Positions 27,724 to 37,826 are shown, counted from the first letter of the stretch. The stretch is DNA of 64,000 nt from Bacteroidota bacterium (GCA_016845105.1 JAERTF010000041.1:1-64000), one strand, 5' to 3'. A program made the numbers and translations. The notes: generated by a model not told the origin, from the sequence alone.

Positions 27724-30700
27724 CTAACGGATATAAACTAACTTCGAAGTATCAGTAGCAACAGAACCGGCTTCGTTTGTTACCGTTACACGGTAAACAT
27801 AAAAACCTCTTGCAATTACCCCACCACTATCAGTAGTTCCATTCCAGACAATTGGCTCCGACCTATGTCCTTCAGGATCTAATGTACTAACTATCTTTTT
27901 AATAAGCTTTCCATCTAAACGGAATATATCAATACTTACTTTTATCGTATTACCCGACTGATTATGATCAAAAACAAACTTTGTTTCGTTAATAAAAGGA
28001 TTTGGATAATTCATAAGATTATCAACAATTACTTCTTCGGAAGATACTACTGTAAAGTCCAAATATGCGGTTGAAGAATTATTATATACATCCCATACCT
28101 TTAAACTTAAACTATGATCTCCATCTGGTAGTTCGCTGAAAGGATATGTGATAATTCCTTGATTGTACTTGTTTTGGCTAGCTTCGTAATATTCATTTAG
28201 TACATATGTAAGCAGCTTATCTTCATTTATAACGGTAACAATATCATGTCCAATACCATTTCCTGTTGTATTAATTCCACTCGAATCACTAACGAATGCA
28301 ATTAAATTTGGATTTTGATTAGTTATACCCCCCGACAGAAATGTAGTATCATTCATAAATAAGTTTATTACAGGTCCTTCAGTATCTACCTTTGCATTAT
28401 CATCAAAACCACCAACAACAATATTTTCGTAATAACCATTTCCATCGGTAACGGTATCACGGAAATAATAACTTATCCTTCCGTCCCCATATTTATAGGC
28501 AATATCCTTGGGGACCATAAACTCAAAATTAAAATCGCCGTTAATAATACTTGCTTTACCATTAAATATTACGCTATTTCGAACATAAAAAGAGGTAGAT
28601 GAACTTTCGTCACCAAAGGTTTGTATTTCTACTTTTTTGTCGTACACAGATGAAAATAATTCCCCATTAAAATCAGTTAGTTTAGTTCCTTCATCATCAG
28701 TTACTATTCCTTCAACTTTGACTAACTGTAATGCTCTTATAGTATCATACTCATCCGAAACTACAATGTTGGAATTTATCCTTACGGTTTCGGCAATGTA
28801 TTCAGGATATGCCATCCTACATGCTGGGTCACCGATTAATACAAATTTTTTGTCGTTTGCGGTTCCATATAATTTAGATTTACGAATAATATCACCAAAT
28901 CTGGGGTATTCACCATCTATTTTTTTAAACATATTATTATTATAGATGGCTTTGTTTAGTGCTAAATTGGAACCAGCAAATGTGGCTCTTGAGGTAGTAA
29001 ACAATGAAACTGCACCACCTTTATCATTTAAAAAAACAAGTTCTCCGGCCGATACTCTATTTGGGTCATCATATCGTGTAAACTCACATGTTGCAGTAAT
29101 AAAAACAGCAAGTTTATCATAGTTTTGCCATGAAATTATATCTGGTATTTGTACAATACGCTCATGCCCCAACCCTATTTCTCCACCGTGACCTGAATAA
29201 TTAAAAATAAGAGTTCCTTTATTTATTCTTTCGTTGATTGCTTGATTAACGGCGGGTGCTGCTTGTCCACTTGGTGTTGATATTTGTTCATAAGCATCAG
29301 CATATATTTTACTTATGTTATAAACTTTATGGTCAGTTTCAATGATATTAGATAATTCTTCAGCATCATCAAGATGCCTGTTGGAATCTCCATCATCAGC
29401 CACGAATGTAACCACATTACGCCAAGGCCCCATTACTTTAGATGTATTTACTGTATAATTAATTGTTTTATCAATTGCAGCACTAGCCTCAATCGAATTT
29501 GCCACAACAAAACGGCCAATTCCAATATCAACTAAATCATTTGCTAATTCAACTCCTTCACCATCATCTAAAAAACCAAAATAATCATCCGAGGCAATTG
29601 ACGAAACAATGTCAAGTGATTTTACCGACTCCCAGCAAGGTACAAAGTTTGTATTGTCGGGTAATATATCTTTATAATCGTATGATGCATCACCAAAAAG
29701 TAGCAAATACTTTAATTCCTTTCCTGGATCACTGTCGTCGTAGAGCATCTTAGCAAAGTCACGTATCGCGGTAATATCTTGTCCTCCGGACGAAAACTCA
29801 TTATACACTTTATCAATTGTGGTAACAAGTATACTCATATCTCCCATCGACCTATGAAAATCCGCCAATTCTTCCGCTTCAGCAATAAAATCAGGATATG
29901 CTATTATAAGGTAATCAATATTTCTATAACTATGAAGGTTTTGATTGGGTACTACCTCAACAAATTCAGGCGTTAAAAAGGAGTTACCATTAAAGGCAAT
30001 ATATTCATGCAACGATGTAGCATCAGAATTAAATGTAAGACTGTTTGTTTGATGAGTTACAATAACTCTATATGGATTAACTGATGTTGTTATATCCCAA
30101 ACCTCAATGTTTTGGGATGAATTAGAAAGCGTATACTGAGCTACATTAGCATTTTTCAAATCCTTTCTGAAAATTAACTGATCTCCGGTAAAACTTAGTG
30201 AGCGTTGAACATTTATTTCAAAATAATCCAAATACCCAACCGACGTACTTGAGCTTCTATTATAAACAGTGCTAACATCTAACTGGTCGCTTGTTGGAGC
30301 AAAACTAAATTCCAAAGTATCTCCTCGGGCATATGTATATCTATCTCCTGTGCTGAGAGGTTGAAATATTACGTTTCCACCAAGATCATTATTCATAAAC
30401 ACGCTAAAGGAACTAGCTGAATATGCACGAGAAGCAAAATACCCTCTGAAATATGCATTTTCAGAATTTTTTATGGTATTGGGAAAATCATAAGTAAAAT
30501 CATATTCTGTAATATAGTCATAAATCTCTCCAAACCATGTTCTGCCAATACCTGCAAGATTTCTTTCATCAATTTCATGAACAATATAATCTGTAAAATT
30601 ATTTACTTCTACATCTACAGTACCACCAGGAGGTTGCAGATTTTCAATTCTTTTTGCATTTTCTTTTGTGGATATAAAATAATATGAGAAATCCCTATAA

Positions 30701-31521
30701 TAATTGGTATTATGATAAAATGCATTAGTTGAAGAGTTATAATTCCAAACAACCGGTCCTTCTCCGTAAAAAAGGATGTAATCACCATTATCAAAACTAC
30801 CATCATCTCCGCCAACAACTTGCATTGGGTTTTCGTATAAATCATCATACCTGAACTCATCATTTTTTTCAGGTAATAAACCACCTCCATTACCAAATAG
30901 TGCAATTTTTGATGGGTGTACTGATACATCAAACCCCATTGATGATAACTGTTCGTATGTTAGCTTATAAATACCGCTTTTATCTAGTCTTATTTTATAC
31001 CAACTTCCATTACTTAAAACACTTGAATTAGCATAGATGGTTGCTTCGCGATCATTAGTTATATCTTCTAATACTTCAATTACGATATCAAAGTCAACAA
31101 GTTTTTCATAGGTAGATTTTTCTTCATTCCATCTAATAGGTATTAACTCTACTTGTGCCAATGGCTGTTTTCTGGATCTAATTATTCTAGCTTCAGCAAT
31201 AACATCTGTTTTAATATATCCTCGATCTGATAAAAGAATTGACTCTTCCGGAGAAGTCTTAATATATTTTTCATTTTTCAAAGAAACATTCAAAATGGCT
31301 TCCGAAGTGTGGATTTTAAGTGATGTAAAAAACGTAGGTAACCCACTTGTTTCATGATAGTATGCACCTTCAAAAGAAAGCCTCTCAACAACTAATGCAT
31401 TATCGCTAAACCTCTGAATATCTGACCAGTTAATTACTGAGTGTATTTCATATTTCAGCGAATAACCTGATAATGACATAATCAATAATAGCAATATCAG
31501 AGTGATTTTTCGATTTAACAT
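27724..31521 (-). CDS. porU: PorU-type C25 peptidase (first paralogue), T9SS sortase-like
   Basis: The 1265-residue protein has the same plan as its downstream neighbour: signal peptide (ILLLLIMSLSGYS), beta-rich N-terminus, C25 catalytic domain with His778 (NYSGHGGEIGLG) and Cys812 (ITATCEFTRYDD), and a C-terminal sorting-type domain (MNYPNPFINETKFVFDHN). The catalytic residues fall at identical positions in the two proteins. One or both may act as the T9SS sortase. The frame is open to 31614, but a perfect -7 element at 31540-31547 lies inside that extension, so the ATG at 31521 is preferred. It is divergent from porP. Confidence 0.85.
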   Translation of the reverse strand: MLNRKITLILLLLIMSLSGYSLKYEIHSVINWSDIQRFSDNALVVERLSFEGAYYHETSGLPTFFTSLKIHTSEAILNVSLKNEKYIKTSPEESILLSDRGYIKTDVIAEARIIRSRKQPLAQVELIPIRWNEEKSTYEKLVDFDIVIEVLEDITNDREATIYANSSVLSNGSWYKIRLDKSGIYKLTYEQLSSMGFDVSVHPSKIALFGNGGGLLPEKNDEFRYDDLYENPMQVVGGDDGSFDNGDYILFYGEGPVVWNYNSSTNAFYHNTNYYRDFSYYFISTKENAKRIENLQPPGGTVDVEVNNFTDYIVHEIDERNLAGIGRTWFGEIYDYITEYDFTYDFPNTIKNSENAYFRGYFASRAYSASSFSVFMNNDLGGNVIFQPLSTGDRYTYARGDTLEFSFAPTSDQLDVSTVYNRSSSTSVGYLDYFEINVQRSLSFTGDQLIFRKDLKNANVAQYTLSNSSQNIEVWDITTSVNPYRVIVTHQTNSLTFNSDATSLHEYIAFNGNSFLTPEFVEVVPNQNLHSYRNIDYLIIAYPDFIAEAEELADFHRSMGDMSILVTTIDKVYNEFSSGGQDITAIRDFAKMLYDDSDPGKELKYLLLFGDASYDYKDILPDNTNFVPCWESVKSLDIVSSIASDDYFGFLDDGEGVELANDLVDIGIGRFVVANSIEASAAIDKTINYTVNTSKVMGPWRNVVTFVADDGDSNRHLDDAEELSNIIETDHKVYNISKIYADAYEQISTPSGQAAPAVNQAINERINKGTLIFNYSGHGGEIGLGHERIVQIPDIISWQNYDKLAVFITATCEFTRYDDPNRVSAGELVFLNDKGGAVSLFTTSRATFAGSNLALNKAIYNNNMFKKIDGEYPRFGDIIRKSKLYGTANDKKFVLIGDPACRMAYPEYIAETVRINSNIVVSDEYDTIRALQLVKVEGIVTDDEGTKLTDFNGELFSSVYDKKVEIQTFGDESSSTSFYVRNSVIFNGKASIINGDFNFEFMVPKDIAYKYGDGRISYYFRDTVTDGNGYYENIVVGGFDDNAKVDTEGPVINLFMNDTTFLSGGITNQNPNLIAFVSDSSGINTTGNGIGHDIVTVINEDKLLTYVLNEYYEASQNKYNQGIITYPFSELPDGDHSLSLKVWDVYNNSSTAYLDFTVVSSEEVIVDNLMNYPNPFINETKFVFDHNQSGNTIKVSIDIFRLDGKLIKKIVSTLDPEGHRSEPIVWNGTTDSGGVIARGFYVYRVTVTNEAGSVATDTSKLVYIR

Positions 31522-31539
31522 AATCTTGAAATTAAGGAC

Positions 31540-31547
31540 CAAAGATA
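31540..31547 (-). promoter_or_regulatory. Predicted -7 element for the porU pair
   Basis: CAAAGATA on the plus strand reads TATCTTTG on the minus strand, a perfect TAnnTTTG 18 bases before the porU ATG. It lies in the 198-base divergent gap between porU and porP. A weaker TATAATTG (31677-31684) may serve porP. Confidence 0.4.
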
Positions 31548-31719
31548 ATAGTATTGGTATTGTATCGTTTATTTGGTCATATAACGAACACAATACAGTT
31601 TTATTTTGTGACATTATGAATAGCCCGTATTTAAGAAAAAATTAACACTGATTCAAAATAATCAAGAAAAAGATCGTATAATTGTGCACTCAAAACTAGA
31701 ACCAAAATTGTTGTACTGC

Positions 31720-32724
31720 ATGAGAACAAAAAATTGTTTTGTTATAATTGTACTTCTCCTCGTGATGTGGAATGTTGGTAAAGCTCAGGATCCCGAGTTT
31801 TCGCAGTATTATGCAAACCCTTTGTATTTAAACCCTGCCTATGCTGGTTCAACAGAATGTGGACGTTTAGGTCTAAATTACCGTAACCAATATCCATCAT
31901 TGTCCAACGCATACGTTACCTATAACGTAAGCTACGATCAAAATCTTCCAGGAATTAATAGTGGTTTTGGAGTATTAGTTATGAACGATGCCCAGGGTGA
32001 TGGAGGGCTAGTAAGAACATCAGTTGCAGCATATTATTCTTACAACCTAAGAGTAAGCAGCAATATGAATTTACGATTTGGTGTAAAAGGAGCATATTAC
32101 CAAGAAAAACTAAACTGGGATAAGTTTATTTTTGCGAGTCAAATAGATCCTACAACGGGTAATGTTAGCCCCAACTCAGGAGAATCGCCACCATCAAAAG
32201 ATAACATAAATACAGTAGATTTTGCTGCTGGAGCCATATTTAGTCATACCGACAAATTTTTTGTTGGTGTTGCTGTTGATCACCTAACACAGCCTTCACT
32301 TTCATTTTATGATAATAGTGATAGTAAATTACCCATGAAGATTACAGTTAATGGTGGAGTTTTAATTAATGCCACAAATGGTGGATTAGGAGGTGGCAGA
32401 GGAAGTGATATTACAATCCAGCCCAATGTACTTTATATGCAACAGGAAAAATTTCACCAACTTAGTGCAGGTTTATATGTGAATAAATACCCATTTGTGT
32501 TGGGAACTTGGTTTAGACACAATTTTCAAAATCCTGACGCTGTAGTTGCCTTAGTTGGAATAACTTACAATAATTTAAGAATAGGATATAGTTACGATTT
32601 TACTGTCTCACAAGTAGGAGGAAAAGCCGGTGGCGCTCACGAAATTTCATTTGCATGGGATTTTTGTTTGTATAAAGAGTCGGCAAGAAGACAAATTAGG
32701 GCAATAAAATCACCATCATTTTAG
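31720..32724 (+). CDS. PorP/SprF family T9SS outer-membrane protein
   Basis: The 334-residue protein has a signal peptide (ending NVGKAQ) followed by the family signature QDPEFSQYYANPLYLNPAYAG. The rest forms a beta-barrel of alternating strands with glycine-rich turns. PorP/SprF proteins take part in T9SS secretion or anchoring of specific cargo, and often occur in several copies. The ATG at 31720 begins the signal peptide; the frame is open from a GTG at 31684. It is 33 bases upstream of gldJ and divergent from porU. Confidence 0.88.
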   Translation: MRTKNCFVIIVLLLVMWNVGKAQDPEFSQYYANPLYLNPAYAGSTECGRLGLNYRNQYPSLSNAYVTYNVSYDQNLPGINSGFGVLVMNDAQGDGGLVRTSVAAYYSYNLRVSSNMNLRFGVKGAYYQEKLNWDKFIFASQIDPTTGNVSPNSGESPPSKDNINTVDFAAGAIFSHTDKFFVGVAVDHLTQPSLSFYDNSDSKLPMKITVNGGVLINATNGGLGGGRGSDITIQPNVLYMQQEKFHQLSAGLYVNKYPFVLGTWFRHNFQNPDAVVALVGITYNNLRIGYSYDFTVSQVGGKAGGAHEISFAWDFCLYKESARRQIRAIKSPSF

Positions 32725-32757
32725 TTATAAGAGAGAATTAAACAAAATAGAATCGAA

Positions 32758-34248
32758 ATGTTCAAAAACAGAAAGTGGTTTATTTTACTTACAGGAATTG
32801 CAACTGTTGCCATTATGGCGAGTTCATGCAAAAGCCACGAAAGATCGAATACTACAGGCTGGGAATATAACAATCCCGAAAATGGAGGATTTGAAGTTGC
32901 CCAATCTGGCGACCAAATTACAGGTCCTGGGCTAGTACTTATCGAAGGTGGTACATTCACCATGGGTGCAACAAACGAAACACCATTTTACGAATGGGAT
33001 AATGTTCCACGAAAGGTTACTGTAAGCAGTTTTTACATTGATCAAACAGAAGTGAGCAATTTGGCGTATCTGGAATATATTTTCTGGTTAAACAGAGTTT
33101 ACGGTGAAAGTTATCCGATGGTAATACAAAATGCATTGCCAGATACACTTGTATGGAGAGATAGGCTAGCCTACAATGAACCATTGGTTCAAACATATTT
33201 CCGTCATCCTGCTTACCAAAGCTATCCGGTTGTTGGTGTAAGTTGGGTACAAGCAAATGACTATGCATCATGGAGAAGTGACCGTGTTAATGAAGGACTC
33301 CTTATCGAAGCAGGAATATTAGATTTTGATCCTGATCAAAGGGATGAAAATAACTTTAATACAGATGCATATCTAGCTGGTCAATACGAAGGCTTAGTTA
33401 AAGAAGGAAAAGCTGACCTTGATCCAAACGGAACAGGTGTTAGAAATGTTCGTTTTGAGGATGGGTTGATGTTACCTAACTATCGTTTACCAACCGAAGC
33501 CGAATGGGAATATGCTGCACTTGGGCTAATTGGAAATACACTTTATAATAGAGTAGTTGAAAGAAGAACATATCCATGGAATGGAGATGGAGTACGTACA
33601 GATGAAACAAAATATTATGGAAGTTTTGTTGCTAACTTTAAAAGAGGAACAGGTGATTACATGGGTGTTGCGGGTAACCTAAATGATGGTGCCAGTATTC
33701 CAGCACCAGTAGGTTCATATTGGCCAAACGATTATGGTTTATATAATATGGCTGGTAATGTTAGCGAATGGGTGCTTGATGTTTACCGTCCAATGACCCC
33801 TGAATTTGTTTCTGATTTTAACCCATATCGTGGTAATATATTCAAAAATAAACTACGCGACATGGATGGTGGTATTGCCGAAAAAGATAGCTTGGGTCGA
33901 ATAATTGAAGTGGAAATAACAGCAGAAGAAGCTGCCTCTCGTAAAAATTATCGTAAGGCTGATAATGTAAACTATCGTGATGGTGATTATCAATCAACCA
34001 TTAGAGCTAACTGGCTTGATGGTGAAGAACAACTTGAGCAAAATTCTGACAAAATGTATGACTATGGCGTAACTACCTTAATAAGCGATAAAGCCAGAGT
34101 TGTAAAAGGTGGATCATGGAATGATGGAGTTTACTACTTAAGCCCCGGAACAAGAAGGTTCTTAAATGAAGATGAATCAGCATCAACAATTGGTTTTAGA
34201 TGTGCAATGATTAGAGTAGGTAGCCCAATTCCAGGAAGAGGGTACTAA
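32758..34248 (+). CDS. gldJ: Gliding motility/T9SS lipoprotein GldJ
   Basis: The 496-residue lipoprotein (lipobox IMASSC, Cys24) carries a formylglycine-generating enzyme-like (SUMF1) fold starting at GLVLIEGGTFTMGATNETP. Further blocks are NYRLPTEAEWEYAA, YGLYNMAGNVSEWVLDVYRP and VVKGGSWNDGVYYLSPGTRR. The family lacks the enzyme's activity and is a structural part of the T9SS/gliding apparatus. PorK/GldK share the fold; proximity to porU, porV and the following murF, as in F. johnsoniae, favours GldJ. It probably shares a transcript with porP, which ends 33 bases upstream. Hairpins follow the stop. Confidence 0.85.
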   Translation: MFKNRKWFILLTGIATVAIMASSCKSHERSNTTGWEYNNPENGGFEVAQSGDQITGPGLVLIEGGTFTMGATNETPFYEWDNVPRKVTVSSFYIDQTEVSNLAYLEYIFWLNRVYGESYPMVIQNALPDTLVWRDRLAYNEPLVQTYFRHPAYQSYPVVGVSWVQANDYASWRSDRVNEGLLIEAGILDFDPDQRDENNFNTDAYLAGQYEGLVKEGKADLDPNGTGVRNVRFEDGLMLPNYRLPTEAEWEYAALGLIGNTLYNRVVERRTYPWNGDGVRTDETKYYGSFVANFKRGTGDYMGVAGNLNDGASIPAPVGSYWPNDYGLYNMAGNVSEWVLDVYRPMTPEFVSDFNPYRGNIFKNKLRDMDGGIAEKDSLGRIIEVEITAEEAASRKNYRKADNVNYRDGDYQSTIRANWLDGEEQLEQNSDKMYDYGVTTLISDKARVVKGGSWNDGVYYLSPGTRRFLNEDESASTIGFRCAMIRVGSPIPGRGY

Positions 34249-34263
34249 AGATATTAAAAATAC

Positions 34264-34288
34264 AAACCTGCCTTAGGCAGGCAGGTTT
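34264..34288. repeat. GC-rich 9-bp hairpin after gldJ
   Basis: AAACCTGCC (34264-34272) pairs perfectly with GGCAGGTTT (34280-34288), and the loop repeats the GGCA core. It stands out against the AT-rich surroundings and resembles dispersed intergenic palindromes known in this phylum, although only one copy was seen here. It lies directly before the gldJ terminator. Confidence 0.5.
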
Positions 34289-34318
34289 ACCCCGTTTTTA
34301 TATAAACGGGGTTTTTTA
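34289..34318 (+). terminator. Rho-independent terminator after gldJ
   Basis: ACCCCGTTT (34289-34297) pairs with AAACGGGGT (34304-34312), followed by a T tract. The murF start is only 6 bases beyond the T tract. Confidence 0.85.
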
Positions 34319-34323
34319 TTGTT

Positions 34324-35610
34324 ATGAATATGATCACAAAGCTCTATAACATTTTTTTAAATTCAGATGGTGTTTCTACAGATACACGAGAAGATGTAAA
34401 TAACAAAATATTTTTTGCTCTTTCTGGAGATAACTTTAATGGAAATGTGTTTGCCAAAGATGCCTTGAAAAAAAGGGCAAAAGTTTGTGTTATCGACGAT
34501 CCAGCTCACCTTGTAGATGAACGCACCATTCTTGTTCCTGATGTGCTAAGTGCATTGCAGGAATTAGCAACCTATCATCGTAAAAAAAATAAGGCAGTTA
34601 TTCTTGCTATCACAGGATCAAACGGAAAAACTACCACAAAAGAGTTGATATCACAAGTATTAGCCAGCAGTTTTGATATAATATCAACCAAGGGTAATTT
34701 TAATAATCATATTGGTGTTCCATTAACACTTCTGTCAATAATACCCTCGACGAAAATAGCTATTGTTGAAATGGGAGCAAATCATATTGGTGAAATAGGT
34801 CGACTATGCGAAATTGCCATGCCTGATATTGGTATTATTACAAATATTGGGAAAGCACATCTAGAGGGCTTTGGTTCATATGAAGGTGTAATTACTGCAA
34901 AAAATGAGTTATATGAATATCTAAAGGATAATCTTGGATTTGCAATAGTTAATAATGATGATGAATTACTAGTTAAGTTATCTAAAGATATATCCCAGAT
35001 AACATATGGCATAAATAATGCTAATGTAGAAGGTGAAATTTTAGCTTCAAAGCCACACCTTAAATTGCTTTGGGGTTATAATAATAAAACTTATAAATGT
35101 AATAGCAGATTATATGGCAACTATAATTTCTACAATATAATGGCTGCTATAACTACCGGCATTCAGTTCAATGTTCCCACGCGAGCTATCATCAATGCTA
35201 TCGAAAGTTATATTCCCCAAAACAATCGTTCTCAGCAAATAAATACCAATCGTAACAATGTGGTATTAGATGCGTATAATGCCAATCCGTTTAGTATGAA
35301 TGAAGCAATTATGAGTTTTGCAAATAGTGAGTTTGAAAACCCATGGTTATTGCTTGGCGATATGTTTGAATTGGGAAGCTACTCAGCACAGGAACACAGA
35401 GTAATTATTGAACTACTTCTGAAGTACAATTTTAAAAATGTGATTTTAATAGGCAATGAATTTAACAAAGTTGATAACCATAAATATATATCATTTATAA
35501 CATCTGATGATGCCATTGAATATCTCAAGGAAAACAAGATTTCAAACGCCGATATATTAATTAAAGGATCAAGGGGAATGAAACTTGAAAGATTATTAAC
35601 TGCACTTTAG
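34324..35610 (+). CDS. murF: UDP-N-acetylmuramoyl-tripeptide--D-alanyl-D-alanine ligase
   Basis: This 428-residue cytoplasmic Mur ligase adds D-Ala-D-Ala to the UDP-MurNAc-tripeptide in peptidoglycan synthesis. The ATP-binding loop is AITGSNGKTTTKELI (about residues 95-109), followed by STKGNFNNHIGVPLTLL, VEMGANHIGEI, ITNIGKAHLEGFGSYEGV and NNRSQ, then DAYNANPFSMNEAI and GDMFELGSYSAQEH in the C-terminal domain. Length is normal. It lies between the gldJ terminator and anmK, which starts 19 bases after the stop. Confidence 0.95.
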   Translation: MNMITKLYNIFLNSDGVSTDTREDVNNKIFFALSGDNFNGNVFAKDALKKRAKVCVIDDPAHLVDERTILVPDVLSALQELATYHRKKNKAVILAITGSNGKTTTKELISQVLASSFDIISTKGNFNNHIGVPLTLLSIIPSTKIAIVEMGANHIGEIGRLCEIAMPDIGIITNIGKAHLEGFGSYEGVITAKNELYEYLKDNLGFAIVNNDDELLVKLSKDISQITYGINNANVEGEILASKPHLKLLWGYNNKTYKCNSRLYGNYNFYNIMAAITTGIQFNVPTRAIINAIESYIPQNNRSQQINTNRNNVVLDAYNANPFSMNEAIMSFANSEFENPWLLLGDMFELGSYSAQEHRVIIELLLKYNFKNVILIGNEFNKVDNHKYISFITSDDAIEYLKENKISNADILIKGSRGMKLERLLTAL

Positions 35611-35629
35611 CTCATTAAAGTTATTCTTA

Positions 35630-36685
35630 TTGAAAACATTTAAAGCAATAGGTATTATGTCGGGCAGTTCATTGGATGGACTTGATATTGCCTACTGTGA
35701 ATTTCAATATGGTAGTAGCTGGCATTACAATATAATTGTATCAGAAACAATTTCATATCCTGAGCACTGGTTAATTGCACTGAAAGATATGTCAGGTCAA
35801 AAAGGAGAAATACTAATTGAGTATGATATAAAATATGGTAATTACATAGCTGAACAGATTAATAGTTTTATCAACCAACACAAGCTTTACCCTGATATAA
35901 TTAGCTCACATGGTCATACAGTTTTTCATAATCCTGACCTATCTTATACTTTTCAGCTTGGACATGGACAAACAATAGCAACAAAAACAGGCTTCACGAC
36001 AATAACAGATTTTAGGATTGGTGATATACTGCTTGAAGGACAGGGTGCTCCACTGGTTCCGATCGGTGATACCTTACTTTTTGGTGAATACGATTATTGC
36101 TTAAATATTGGTGGGATTGCTAATATATCATATGACCTTGAAGGTGAGAGGGTAGCCATGGATATATGCCCAGCAAACCAGTTGCTCAATCATCTGAGCT
36201 TGCAAATTGGAAAACCATATGATGAAAATGGAAGAATCGCTCAATTGGGCAAGATGAATTATAGCCTGTTTAATGCATTAAATAACCATCCTTTTTACTC
36301 ACTACCCCATCCTAAATCTATGAGTAATCAATTAGTTTCCCAAACCTTTATATCTATTGTAAACAAATCAAAAGCAAATGTTCAAGATAAGCTATATACT
36401 GTATGTAAACATATAGCTTATCAAATTAAAGAGATAGTAAAAAAAACATCGGGTAAAAATATACTTATTACCGGAGGAGGAGCCCACAACAATTTTCTTG
36501 TGTCAGCAATCAATTATGAAACATTATTAAATGTAGTAGTCCCGATAAATGACATTGTAGACTACAAAGAAGCATTGATTTTTGCCTTTATGGGTGTATT
36601 AAAATCAAATGGGGAGATAAATTGTTTAGCTTCTGCAACTGGAGCTAATCGAAATAGTTCACTGGGTATAATTCATAGCCCTTAA
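35630..36685 (+). CDS. anmK: Anhydro-N-acetylmuramic acid kinase
   Basis: The 351-residue kinase phosphorylates and opens 1,6-anhydroMurNAc to MurNAc 6-phosphate, recycling cell wall fragments. The ATP-binding fold motif MSGSSLDGLDIAYCEF lies at residues 10-25, followed by SHGHTVFH, GQTIATKTG, TDFRIGDILLEGQGAPLVPI and the C-terminal ITGGGAHNNFLV. The start is a TTG, chosen because the sequence before MSGSS (MKTFKAIGI) matches the family N-terminus and no ATG lies upstream in frame. It follows murF closely, forming a peptidoglycan pair. Confidence 0.92.
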   Translation: MKTFKAIGIMSGSSLDGLDIAYCEFQYGSSWHYNIIVSETISYPEHWLIALKDMSGQKGEILIEYDIKYGNYIAEQINSFINQHKLYPDIISSHGHTVFHNPDLSYTFQLGHGQTIATKTGFTTITDFRIGDILLEGQGAPLVPIGDTLLFGEYDYCLNIGGIANISYDLEGERVAMDICPANQLLNHLSLQIGKPYDENGRIAQLGKMNYSLFNALNNHPFYSLPHPKSMSNQLVSQTFISIVNKSKANVQDKLYTVCKHIAYQIKEIVKKTSGKNILITGGGAHNNFLVSAINYETLLNVVVPINDIVDYKEALIFAFMGVLKSNGEINCLASATGANRNSSLGIIHSP

Positions 36686-36692
36686 ATAAGAA

Positions 36693-36731
36693 AGTGGGCA
36701 GGCAATCTATCCAGAAATTACCTGGCCCACT
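36693..36731. terminator. Hairpin between convergent anmK and gapA
   Basis: AGTGGGCAGG (36693-36702) pairs with CCTGGCCCACT (36721-36731) with one bulged base. There is no long T tract on either side, so this may be a shared weak terminator for the two convergent genes. The loop is 18 bases. Confidence 0.4.
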
Positions 36732-36756
36732 AACCACCAAACTAACTCAAAAATTA

Positions 36757-37764
36757 TTATAAATTAAATAGGTCAATCATGTCAACAACACGACATGAGT
36801 ATCCCCATTCATTATCATACCACGATAATACCTTTACTGTCTTTCCTTGAACCATTAAACTTTCAACATCGTAAATTGAAGAGTGGTCATTATGTATAAT
36901 ATCAACACTTACAATCGGATCTTCCTGATATTCTAATATACCTTTCATAGGACCTTCCGCAGCTTCTTTCATTGCAGCATTTATTTCATCTTTTGATGCC
37001 TCGGTTTTTAAATTCACAACTAAATCTACCAATGATCCGGTTGGAGTTGGAATTCGGATTGCCATACCATCTAATTTTCCATTTAAATCAGGAATAACTT
37101 TTCCAACTGCTTTAGCAGCACCTGTGGTCGTTGGAATTTGACTTACTGCTGCTGAACGTGCTCTTCTTAAATCAGAATGAGGAGCATCAAGAATGCGCTG
37201 ATCATTTGTATATGCATGGATGGTGGTCATTAAACCATTTTCAATTCCAAACCTATCGTTTAATACTTTTGCAACCGGTGCCAGGCAGTTTGTAGTGCAA
37301 GAAGCATTTGATACACATTGATCATCATCCTGCAACTCATCATCATTTACACCAATCACAATCATCCTGTCAATTTGATCCTTGGCAGGCACTGTTAGAA
37401 TAACTTTTTTGGCACCATTTTTAAGATGATCTCCATAACCACCTTTATTGCTTTCTTTCATTCTAAAAATACCTGTTGCTTCAATTACAACATCGGGAGT
37501 TTCTCCCCAACTTATATCAATGGGTAAACGTTCAGCGCTTACTTTAATTTCTCTTCCATTAACAATTAAGCTGTTTTCGTTATATGTAACTTTACCATTA
37601 AATTTACCTTGTGTTGAATCGTATTTAAGTAGATGTGCGAGTGTTTTTGTGTCAGTTAAATCATTTATACCAACAACTTCCATATTGTCTTTTTCTTCAA
37701 CAAGTTTAAATACGTTGCGTCCGATACGTCCAAATCCGTTGATTCCAATTTTAATTTTAGTCAT
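36757..37764 (-). CDS. gapA: Glyceraldehyde-3-phosphate dehydrogenase
   Basis: This 335-residue glycolytic enzyme begins with the NAD-binding KIGINGFGRIGRNVFK and contains the catalytic Cys156 in SNASCTTNCLAPV. Other signatures are HAYTNDQRILDAPHSDLRRA, NLNGKLDGMAIRIPTPTGSLVDL-like substrate segments and the C-terminal SWYDNEWGYSCRVVDM. The frame is open to 37812, but MTKIKIGING at 37764 is the normal start. It is convergent with anmK and divergent from the PPDK-like gene. Confidence 0.95.
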   Translation of the reverse strand: MTKIKIGINGFGRIGRNVFKLVEEKDNMEVVGINDLTDTKTLAHLLKYDSTQGKFNGKVTYNENSLIVNGREIKVSAERLPIDISWGETPDVVIEATGIFRMKESNKGGYGDHLKNGAKKVILTVPAKDQIDRMIVIGVNDDELQDDDQCVSNASCTTNCLAPVAKVLNDRFGIENGLMTTIHAYTNDQRILDAPHSDLRRARSAAVSQIPTTTGAAKAVGKVIPDLNGKLDGMAIRIPTPTGSLVDLVVNLKTEASKDEINAAMKEAAEGPMKGILEYQEDPIVSVDIIHNDHSSIYDVESLMVQGKTVKVLSWYDNEWGYSCRVVDMIDLFNL

Positions 37765-37826
37765 AACTATAGTATTAAGTTTATTCAATATGATAAGGCA
37801 AAATATACTCAATATAATTTTATCCT

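Noticed and set aside
31522-31614. N-terminal extension of the first PorU paralogue
   Set aside because: It puts 31 residues before the signal peptide and contains a perfect -7 element.
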